Shown here in pieces: positions 1 to 12,000 of a stretch of DNA of 64,000 nt. The DNA comes from Amphiduros pacificus (lineage: Eukaryota; Annelida; Polychaeta; Phyllodocida; Hesionidae), in contig OX439002.1 of the NCBI GenBank assembly GCA_949316495.1, positions 11,278,001-11,342,000 of the forward strand. The letters run 5' to 3'. Made by a program: the position numbers and the translations under genes. Under the pieces are notes generated by a model that had not been told where the DNA came from, searched no databases, and saw only the letters and a list, made by a program, of their open reading frames with translations. How positions within the stretch are numbered: the stretch's first letter is position 1; each line of letters starts with the position of its first letter.

Positions 1-1
1 T

Positions 2-3000
2 GATCACGAGTCACCAAAGCCTCCAAATACAACAGCAAAAGATGGTATAGAAACTCCAGGCAAATTCCTAGACCCCAACAAGATTTACAGACCCAAATTC
101 GATCTGACTGTAAGTAATACTTCAAAATTCTGTTCAGTAATTTATTAATTTCTGAAACTGTAATAATGATATGAAATTTATAGTGGAATTGAGGGGAAAA
201 AATGGAAAATGGTTAACATTTCAGGATGCACTGGAAGCTTTAGCCTCTCCTATCAATCCTGAGGGAAAGAAAAAGAAGAGAGAAAGTTTGGTAAGACAAA
301 TATCACTCCATTCATTATTTTTAATTTGGTTTTAAATGATTATTAGCATAACTTAAATAAGTATGAGTTTGCCCTCCTTAAATTCATGCACCTTCTTTGA
401 ATACAAAATAGGGATTAAAATTTTAATTTAAGAGCTGGAATATTATATTTTTTACCACCAGACCCAGTGATTATTATCATTTCATGTTAGTGAGGTTTTA
501 ATGTGTCTTGTTTCTTATTATCAGCCGCTGGATGAGATGTATTCTAAACAGATAGCCATCGCGATCCAGAATAGTGCTCAAGCTCCCTCAAACACAGATA
601 TGGCCTTTCAGCAGAGTCAAGAACCGGGCAATAGTAACAGTGGGCTACTCATCGAGGTAAATAAAAACCACAGTTTACTTTTATAAAGAGATTCTCTAAA
701 ATGAGATTTTGTGGTATTCTAATATATTTGATTGATATTTTCCTGAGCAGTAAAACTGTGTTTGCTCAGTGATAAAACCAATGACCTCTTAATAAGACCC
801 TGTATTTGTAACAAACAACAGGTACATTTTAAATAATCTTTTTTCTCAAATCTGTTAAATAATGAGTATTAATTGATGGAGAATGGTTTGGGGGATGTCT
901 GTTGCAGCAGCCACATGGTCCGTTGGTGGGAGTTGTGATTGGGGTGAGCAAGAAGCTGAGTTCCAAGCAGAGTGAATATAATAATATAGCTGCTTCCCTG
1001 GGGGCTGACTACAGGTGGACCTATGACCGGTCCTGCACACACTTCATATTCCAGGTAATTAAAAGGCTTATTTTTACCAAATCTAAATTGACCACTACAT
1101 GAATAATTAGGATAAAAAATATTACTAAAAGAGATATTTCCTGAGTATTTTTTTCTGCGATATTTCTTAATATTTTTTTCAAAATGTCACTCTTTTCATG
1201 TTCTTTCCTTGTTTAAGCATTTAATTGTCCCAAGTTAACATTCTTTTTCCTAAATGACTTTGATTTTAACTTGGAAATTTTCTCTATTTTGAAAAAAAAC
1301 AGGGCCGCAACAATGATTTGAACAAAGAGTTTAGAGTGGCAAAGGAACAAAGCAAGATTATTGTTTCTCCACACTGGTTGCTAATGGTAAGTTCACAATT
1401 CACTGTTTAAAACTGTGACAGTCCCTTTATTCCACAGTAAAAGAGGATACACATTTTTATAATTGAATATTTGCTACAACCAACAATAAAGGGGCTCAAA
1501 CTGAGAAAATCTATTAAATTATTGCAATACAGATAAACCCATCATTGAAAATTGACTTGACCCAGGCATTTTTACATGTGCGATTTGGTGTACTTCTTAT
1601 TTCAGTGTCAGGAGCAGAATGCTAGAGTAGAAGAGAGTCTCTTTCCCCACACATTCAACCCAAATATGTCACTGGTGAGTCCTTAACTTACTTTTTACCC
1701 TCAGCCCCTGATGTAATCAGGCTGAGGGTATTGCAGTACTCCTGGCGTGGGTATGTATGTATGTATGTCTGTATGTATGTCTGTAGTGAACATCCTTGTC
1801 ATCGCGATAACTCAAGAACAAATGATGGCAGCTTCATGAAACTTGACACACATATGCATCTGGTGAAAACCTCGGACGAGTTCGATGGACGGCGACCTTG
1901 ACCTATTTTTCAAGGTCACAGGGACAATTATGTGAAATCCCAAGAATCACAATAACTCAAGAACGAATGATGGCAGCTTTATGAGATTTGACACACATAA
2001 GCATCTGGTGAAGCCCTCAGAATTTTTTCTATGAAACATGACCTTCACCTACTTTTCAAGGTCACAGGGACAATTATGTGAAATCATCTTGTCATCGCGA
2101 TAACTCGAGAACAAATGATGGCAGCTTCGTGAAACTTGACACATATAAGCATCTGGTGAAAACCTCCGACGAGTTCGATGGACGGTGACCTTGACCTATT
2201 TTTCAAGGTCACAGGGACAATTATGTGAAATCCCAAGAATCGCATAACTCAAGAACAAATGATGGCAGCTTTATGAGATTTGACACACACAAGCATCTGG
2301 TGAAGACCTCAAACTTCTCATGGTGGACCATGACCTTCACCTACTTTTCAAGGTCACAGGGACAATTATGTGAAATCATCCTTGTCATCGCCATAACTCG
2401 AGAACAAATGATGGCAGCTTCATGAAACTTGACACACATAAGCATCTGATGAAAACCTCAGACATTTTTGTATGGAACATGACCTTCACCTACTTTTCAA
2501 GGTCACAGTTACAATTATGTGAAATCCCTATCATTGCTATAACTCAAGAACGAATGTTGGCAGCTTTATGAGACTTGACACACATAAGCATCTGGTGAAG
2601 ACCTCAGACTTCTCTTGATGGAACATGACCTTTACCTACTTTTCAAGGTCACAGGGACAATCATGTCAAATCCACGTCATTGCAATAACTTAAGAACAAA
2701 TAATGGCAGCTTCATGAAAATTGACACACATAAGCATCTTGGAAGTCTTCACATGAGTTTGATGGACGGTGACCTTAACCTGCTTTTCAAGGTCACCTGC
2801 CCATCTCAATAATTCTAGAGTAAATGATGACAGTTTCATGATACTTGACACACCTAAGCTATCAAAGGAAGTAGATTTTATGGGTTTTTTTACCCCTGCA
2901 TCAATTTGCCTTGGTGCAGTGACGTTTTGTTCACAAATATTGTGTGGAGCGAATGTTGTGCAATGAGTTACCAGGGCTGAGGGTTGATGCATCTCTGATG

Positions 3001-6000
3001 CCTATGTTTTATTCTTTTACACTCAGTTTGAATTACATTGTATAAGAAGCCCCGTTATATATTAGTTCATTCAAGCATAAATTTATCATGTATATACAAA
3101 TTGAATAATTGCTAAAACCGAGAATAACGGTCTGTGAAATAAATGGACTCAAACTGAGAACACTTATCAATTAATTGCAGTACAGATATACCATCTTTGA
3201 AAATTGACTTGATTTTTCTTGATTTGAATTCCATGCTGATTAGGATTTTGGTGTGGTATGTATCAAAAATGTGTGTTGAATGTTTGCAACCAATCTGCCT
3301 CTGTATCAAGAACCAGTCTTATTTCATATTCAGCCTTAGAATATGACATTCAAAATAAGTCTGCACAAATTTGATTTAATTTTGCTGTGACATATTTGAA
3401 AGGCTTTTTATCACCAAATACTGTTAATTGTCAAATGAAACTGTCATCTAAAGTCAGTTTGATGCATATAGTTTTAAGATATTTAAAAGATTTTTGGTCA
3501 TGATGTGTGAAATGTGTTGTTTCTTGTTTTGTGATGAAGTGAAGTTTTCATGTGTGTATCTTTTATCTGTATGTGATTGGAATTTATTTAGAATTATGTA
3601 TTATGAGGAGCATTAATAAACATCAGTGAGAAGGAATATTTTGATCACAAAATTTCAGTGGATGATTGTCCCCCTTGAAGCATTGTAGATATGTTTCAAA
3701 GTGTTTCAACAGAGTTCAATATTTTTAGATAAAAGATAGTCTTGTTCGGAAATTATTTACATTTCACTGTCAAAGATTTCAAAGATTGGCTTTTCGTTTT
3801 TAGCAAACCATTTTCCCCAATCTTAAAATATATTTGAAATATACTGCTATTGAAAAAAAGGATGGGACAGTGTCTTACATAACAATACATATATTTTATA
3901 CAGAAACTCTGGGAAACTCTGCCTGTTTCTATCTCAAATAGAGCAAAGGGCCTATATTTTAACTATGAAAGAAAGTATCATATTGGGTATTTTGTTCTAT
4001 TTTCTTGAGCAAGTATTTAATTGTTGATTAAATAGCGTTTGATTTATTAGATTTTAGATTCATTGATTTGAAGCAATTTTCGATGTTATTGAATAATTAA
4101 ATGGGATCTACTTTGCAGTCGTTGTCCCGCAATGAGACACCAGCCAGGCCAACGAGGAGATCAAGGAGACTGATACCAAGCACTAAGGATGACGCAACCT
4201 CCGCTGCTTCACCAATACCACGCACCAGAAGAGCAAAAGTTTCTCCACCACAAGAAGATGAACCACCAAAGAAAGTACCAGTCCCTGTGGAGACTAATAA
4301 AAAAGATGATCTAGATCAAACTCAAAGTGATGAAGAAATGGCAAAGGCCTGTGAAGAATTAGAGGAAAACAAACAAGTAAGTAGCTTAAAAAAGAAAAGA
4401 TTCATAGAAACAAAGATTTTAATTCTTGGTCTAATGTTGATGTTGAAAAAAAGTAACCATCTTTGTTATTCTTTAGCAAAGTTTGTTATTCAAACTTTTT
4501 GTATTTTAGGAGTCTGGTGACAGTTTAGTCAGCAATCTAAAGAACATTATGGCAGTTACAAGGTATTTTTTCCATGTGGTATTATTTACCTAACATGAAT
4601 AAAATAGAAATCAAAATTATTTATTTATTTATGAAGTATTTTTTAACAATAAATTACTATTTCAGGACATACAGTAAAGGTCGGAGAAGAAGTCGAAGAT
4701 ATGGATGTAAGTATATATGTTGCTGGAATATATTGTAATTCTTGACTTAGTGCAAAGAGCCATCAATTCTGGCTATAAGTTCAGATATTTGTGAAATAAA
4801 GAGTTTTGAACAGCATTTACTACCCCAGAATAATTTTTCAATGTGTTAACATGAATCCTAAATTTTCAGACATTTAAGAGGCTCTGCCTGTAAAAACCTG
4901 CAAAATCTGCAAAATGTGGCGAAGGGTGTTCTCACAGATCAAGACAAGCCATATGTCATTTGAAAGGGTAGGGTCTAACTAAGATTTTTGCCAAGGGATT
5001 TTTTTCAGAAATTGATGGTTGCCATGGTAACATCATTTAAACACCCCAAAGTCAGGGTACCCCTTTTTAACAAAAACACACATTTGAAAAATAAAAATCC
5101 CTAAATTCTGCAATATTTGCATCAAAATATTTCTTAATGAAATTGTATTGATCTATGATGCATGTATTTATTATATAGGAACAGTCTTTAGATTTTCATA
5201 TTTGACCTTTACTTGACCCTTGACCTCATTAAATCCATACAGTGGTGTCCCCTGGTGGCCATGTTCGGAACTAGAGCCAAAATGTGAAAAACAAGGCAAG
5301 TTTATGGACATTTTTCTCCCAAGGCCAGCCAGATCCAGAAGTCTCACTATTATGGCAATATAGAGCAACACCTATATTACCAACATCAACAATAAAATTC
5401 GCGGGAACTTTTTAAATTTTTTTTTTAAACCCCGAAGAAAAAATGAAAAATCAAATTTGTCATTTTTGATATTCAATAAACAATACAAGTAAAACAGGCT
5501 CACAAGACACCTAAATCACATGGGAAATGAACATAATCTCACACAATCACACCTGAGGGGCTCTAGTCGATGTTGGTAAAACAAAACATATTCAAGGTCA
5601 AAGGTCAAAGTCAAGGTCATGCATCAAATGTTTGGCATTTTTCTCATTTTTACTGATTTTTGTGAATAATGAACAAATATTATGAAACAAAAACATATAC
5701 AATTTAATGAGATGTTTGATTTAATCAAGTTAGATTGGTTATAACAGATCTGTAAAATATTTCTGTATAGATTTTAAACTTAAATAACATGTTTTTTTCA
5801 AATTATTGTCCAAGGTCGTTGGCGCAAATCTGCACAGGGTCATCTGTTTTTCAAAAATAGCATTTTCATCAAAATTTGACATATTCGACCTCCATGGTTT
5901 CAGTGACAAATAATGTGAATATACTAGCTAACTGGTGTACATTATTCAACACAACCTCCTCTTCAATGTCCGATTCCCAAATCATTTGCTATTAACTATG

Positions 6001-9000
6001 TTGCTATGGTAACCAGGTAATCAAAATACCTTGTCCTCAATTCAGTCCGATTTTTCGAATTTTTATGATTTTTGCAATGTTTTGCATTGCAATTACTCAT
6101 TATAATGACATTGATTGAACAAACTATGTTATCTATAATGGTACACATAGGTCATGCCCTTATTTTACATACAGAACATATTTCAGATCAAATGTGTTGC
6201 TATGGTAACCAGGTGATGCAATTACCTTGTCACTCACTCAGACTGAATTCACCGATTTTGATGATTTTGTGATATTCAGCAATCTTATTCTGAATGAAAA
6301 ACAACTTGAATGGACCATTTATATAGTCCCATGTGATAAACACAGTCCATAACTTTATGTTTCCCACATTGAAAAGTTCAGATCATATGTATTGCTATGG
6401 TAACCAGGTGATAAAGATAGCCAGTCCCTGATTCTGACTGACATCACCGATTTTGATGATTTTTGCGATATTGAGCATTTTTATTCTTAATGAAAAACAA
6501 CTTGAATGTGTCATTTATAGTCTGTTTTGATAAACATGCTCCATAACTTTATGTTACCCAAATTGAAAAGTCCAGATCAAATGCATTGCTATGGTAACCA
6601 GGTGATAAAAATACCTTGTCCCTCACTCAGACTAAATTTACTGATTTGATGATATTGGCCGATATTCAATATTGTTTTTCTAAATGATAACCAAGTTGAT
6701 TATACCAATTTTATAGTCTTTTGTAATAAACATGGCCCATACTTTAATATTCCACACATAGAATGTTTGAGATCAAATGAATTGCATGGGTTGCTATGGT
6801 AACCAGGTGATGAAATTTCCCTCACTCAGACTAAATATACTGATTTATGACAATTTACAGCTATATTCAATATTGTTATTCTAAATGATAACCAACTTGA
6901 ATGTACCGTTTATATAGTCTGTTATTATGAACATGGCCCATACATTGCTGCTCAGGGGTGGGAGAGCTCTGAACCAATCTGTGCGTGTCATTCTGGATGC
7001 TCACAACTGATCTGGGTACTAAATGACATCATTCTGGGCATATGCAACACATCTGTGAACTAAATAGCAGCCAATCTGAGTGGTATCTGGGCAGTGCCAT
7101 ACGGTGAACAATGGCTTGACTGAAAAATTTGCATACTTTAATATTTATATAAATACTTTCATACACAAATCTTAAAGAAAATAACATGCTCATCAGTTAC
7201 ATATATAAGTATATGATCATCTGAAACTGATTTTTAACGAGATTATTGCCACATTTTAACACAGGAATGTGCAGACTTGGGGGCACAAATATTACCGTAA
7301 AAACGTTTTAGATTTATCATAAAATTTACACTCTCATTAACACACTCTACTGAAATGAAATTTGTACAATTTTGTAATGATTATTATGTGATTTTGATGC
7401 TTATTGTGAGACATAAAAAAATTTGTTTTATTACAGAACCATCCAGATTGGTTCAGAATTGGTTCAGAACAATGGTATGACGTCATACCACCCAGATATG
7501 TTTCAATTACCACCCAGATTAGTTCAGAGCTCTCCCATCCCTGATGCTACACAAATAGAATTTTGAGATCAAATATGTTGCCATGGTAATCAGGTAAAAT
7601 TACCCAGTCCCTCAATCAGACAAAATTTACCATTTATTGATGGTTTCCTTTTGTATTCAATATTGTTATTTGATTTCCCTTTGTATTCAATATTGTTAAT
7701 GTACCATCTATAAATCTGTTGTGATAAAATGACATATGCCTTAATATTATACACAAACTGATTCAGAGCAAATGCTATGGTAACAAGGTGATGATATTAC
7801 CTTCTCCCTTACTCAAACCAAAATCCATATAGTTATTAAGTCAGCACAAGCTGACTTTATGTTCCTGCTCCATTTCCACTGCTTCAGCCACGTCCACTGC
7901 CGCACTTTGTTTTCTTCTTCATTCAGTAATGCTTGGACATTATTTTACTATAACATGATAATATGTAGGTCTAGGAATTTCTGTAGGCTGAACTTTTTGT
8001 GGCCGTGGGTCAAGGTCAAGGTCATGACCAGCACAGGAGCAACTTCACTTGTTAATGCTCTTTTTTTCTAACAAAATACAGCAATATTGATATTACTTGG
8101 TAGATGTGATAAACATATGAGGGGCTTGAGTAAGTATGATATTGGGTGACCTTGGGCAATTTTCAAGGTCACAAGACCCAATTATCTAAATCAAATATTT
8201 GTGATATTTTGAAAAAACATGATAAATAGTATTTATTCTGACTACATTTATTTTATTCAATATCTTTTTCATAACTTTTGAAAAAAATTATGTAACTAGG
8301 TCACAGAGATCTACTTAAAGGCCATATAGATCAACGCTTCTAACATATTGTGAATCTAATCCTTTACAAATCAGAGAAAGTTAGAGCTTGATATTATGTA
8401 AATATAGGTAAATTTCCATATTTTATTTTGGTGCACTTTTTATGACCTTGGGTCAAGGTCATGATCAGCACAAAAGTACTTTGCTTGTGTATGTTATATT
8501 TTCTTCAAGATTGCAATCAATATGATTTGGCAGATGTGATCTACCTATGAGGGGCTTGGAAAAGTTCAATGTTTGGTGAACTTGAGCTATTTTCAATGTT
8601 TCATGACGTCAGCAGTGACTCCAATGGCAAAGAGTGCACCAGCCCTCCAAAGGGGATTGGTCATGGGGTGTTGATTTTATTCCCTTACTAGACAAACTAA
8701 TTTATGAGTTATCATTATAATATGGTTATTCCTCTTTATGATCATCATTTATGTTCATGGCCTTTGGTTCAATGACAAATAAAACATTTTTTAAAAATTT
8801 GTTATGAAATACATACAGAATAGTTTGGTAAGAAATACATATATTGTATTTACTCATGTATAGGACGACTCTTGTATAAAGCGAACCCCCAAAATTGAGG
8901 TTATTTTGATTGAAAAAAAAAACAATTTCCGAATATAAGACGAGTTGGTTTTTCTCAAGATATCGGCTCTGCTACCATTCAAGCTTCAGCTGAAGCTTGG

Positions 9001-12000
9001 CGGCCATTTTAATGCGTGTTTTGTGATAATATTGGGTATATACCTTTATTTATCATTTAAAACGCAATTAAAATCAATCCACGTGTGAAAGCATTTCTGT
9101 CATAAAGGGAAGACACGACTCAAAGCAGTGGAAACAAAGACGAAATGCTAAGATCAAGGACGTCACGTACATCGTATTACGTTTTACTTCGTGGAGAAAT
9201 TCTTGACCTGCGAAGCATAATTTGTGATAATATTGGCTAAATACCTGTATTTATCATTTAAAACGCAATTGAAATGGATCCGCTATGTCCGATATTCGTT
9301 ATTTCGAAAATAAGAATGTTCGTAATGAAAACTCGTAGTGCCGTAATTTTTGGGCATAAATCCTCGTCCACAGGTTGCTCTCGTGTATAAGACGTCCCCC
9401 TTAACATTAACTAAGGGATTTTGAACAAAAACCTTGTCCTATACATGAGTAAGTATGGTACATACTGTCAACAATTACAAAGATTTATATTTTTTTTAAA
9501 TTTAGGATAACAATATTGAATATAGCTGAAACTTGTCAAAAATCAGTATATTTAGTCTGAGTGAGGGAAATTTCATCACCTGGTTACCATAGCAACCCAT
9601 GCAATTCATTTGATCTCAAACATTCTATGTGTGGAATATTAAAGTATGGGCCATGTTTATTACAAAAGACTATAAAATTGGTATAATCAACTTGGTTATC
9701 ATTTAGAAAAACAATATTGAATATCGGCCAATATCATCAAATCAGTAAATTTAGTCTGAGTGAGGGACAAGGTATTTTTATCACCTGGTTACCATAGCAA
9801 TGCATTTGATCTGGACTTTTCAATTTGGGTAACATAAAGTTATGGAGCATGTTTATCAAAACAGACTATAAATGACACATTCAAGTTGTTTTTCATCAAG
9901 AATAAAAATGCTCAATATCGCAAAAATCATCAAAATCGGTGATGTCAGTCAGAATCAGGGACTGGCTATCTTTATCACCTGGTTACCATAGCAATACATA
10001 TGATCTGAACTTTTCAATGTGGGAAACATAAAGGTATGGTTTATCACATGGGACTATATAAATGGTCCATTCAAGTTGTTTTTCATTCAGAATAAGATTG
10101 CTGAATATCACAAAATCATCAAAATCGGTGAATTCAGTCTGAGTGAGTGACAAGGTAATTGCATCACCTGGTTACCATAGCAACACATTTGATCTGAAAT
10201 ATGTTCTGTATGTAAAATAAGGGCATGACCTATGTGTACCATTATAGATAACATAGTTTGTTCAATCAATGTCATTATAATGAGTAATTGCAATGCAAAA
10301 CATTGCAAAAATCATAAAAATTCGAAAAATCGGACTGAATTGAGGACAAGGTATTTTGATTACCTGGTTACCATAGCAACATAGTTAATAGCAAATGATT
10401 TGGGAATCGGACATTGAAGAGGAGGTTGTGTTGAATAATGTACACCAGTTAGCTAGTATATTCACATTATTTGTCACTGAAACCATGGAGGTCGAATATG
10501 TCAAATTTTGATGAAAATGCTATTTTTGAAAAACAGATGACCCTGTGCAGATTTGCGCCAACGACCTTGGACAATAATTTGAAAAAAACATGTTATTTAA
10601 GTTTAAAATCTATACAGAAATATTTTACAGATCTGTTATAACCAATCTAACTTGATTAAATCAAACATCTCATTAAATTGTATATGTTTTTGTTTCATAA
10701 TATTTGTTCATTATTCACAAAAATCAGTAAAAATGAGAAAAATGCCAAACATTTGATGAATGACCTTGACTTTGACCTTTGACCTTGAATATGTTTTGTT
10801 TTACCAACATCGACTAGAGCCCCTCAGGTGTGATTGTGTGAGATTATGTTCATTTCCCATGTGATTTAGGTGTCTTGTGAGCCTGTTTTACTTGTATTGT
10901 TTATTGAATATCAAAAATGACAAATTTGATTTTTCATTTTTTCTTCGGGGTTTAAAAATTTTTTTTAAAAAGTTCCCGCAAATTTTATTGTTGATGTTGG
11001 TAATATAGGTGTTGCTCTATATTGCCATAATAGTGAGACTTCTGGATCTGGCTGGCCTTGGGAGAAAAATGTCCATAAACTTGCCTTGTTTTTCACATTT
11101 TGGCTCTAGTTCCGAACATGGCCACCAGGGGACACCACTGTATGGATTTAATGAGGTCAAGGGTCAAGTAAAGGTCAAATATGAAAATCTAAAGACTGGT
11201 CCTATATAATAAATACATGCATCATAGATCAATACAATTTCATTAAGAAATATTTTGATGCAAATATTGCAGAATTTAGGGATTTTTATTTTTCAAATGT
11301 GTGTTTTTTGTTAAAAAGGGGTACCCTGACTTTGGGGTGTTTAAATGATGTTACCATGGCAACCATCAATTTCTGAAAAAAATCCCTTGGCAAAAATCTT
11401 AGTTAGACCCTACCCTTTCAAATGACATATGGCTTGTCTTGATCTGTGAGAACACCCTTCGCCACATTTTGCAGGTTTTTACAGGCAGAGCCTCTTAATG
11501 CTACTTTTGATCTTACCTTTGCTACATTTAATCTAACTTTTGAGACATTATTTAAAGTGTGAATTATATGATATGTAGCGAGTGAGATGAGCGGAATGGC
11601 AGATGACAGCACAGAAGGCCGCACCTCTAGACCATCCTCCAGGCAGGGCAAGAAGGACAAGAAAGGTCAGTCGCCAGGATTAGCTTAACACCAATAACTT
11701 ACTCTTACCTCGTGTTTGTTTGTGTCAATTATTAGTTATTATCTGATGCATATTACTTGATTCATTCATGGAGTATCCAGTAGATAATCATCGCATGATG
11801 AGTTCTGCATAGACCACAGGCATGCTTACTGAATGAACTTCAAATGATAATAGATTTATTTGTTTTGTTTGTTTGTTTATTTGAGTCTTGATTGAATATA
11901 TTCTGTTTTCTGGCCAGATGGTGATTCAAGTAGGGGGTCTATAAGTCGCGGATGCATGGATCCACGTAGGTTATTAGAGGTTAAGGAATTGTGTCAATGA

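Larger units (their letters stand above)
4878..11494. mobile_element. giant foldback DNA transposon (Kolobok-like, TTAA target site) in TOPBP1 intron
   Basis: TTAA at 4874-4877 and 11495-11498 flanks a 6.6-kb unit that starts GAGGCTCTGCCTG and ends with its exact complement. The left arm (4878 to about 6885) and right arm (about 9505 to 11494) are near-identical inverted repeats of about 2 kb. A 66-codon frame at 6072-6272 reappears unchanged on the other strand at 10108-10308. Visible differences are a few substitutions and short indels, for example one extra 'aaaatctgc' unit near the left end. The arms contain diverged sub-repeats about 195 bp apart, each with a 'ttgctatggtaacc' core. The 2.6-kb centre carries more sub-repeats and two nested elements. 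I see no transposase. TTAA duplication with RRG termini fits Kolobok; piggyBac also uses TTAA but normally begins CCC. Confidence 0.85.

Noticed and set aside
6072-6272. 66-codon frame present on both arms of the palindrome
   Set aside because: Identity reflects the inverted repeat. The predicted peptide has no family features and other sub-repeats do not keep the frame.
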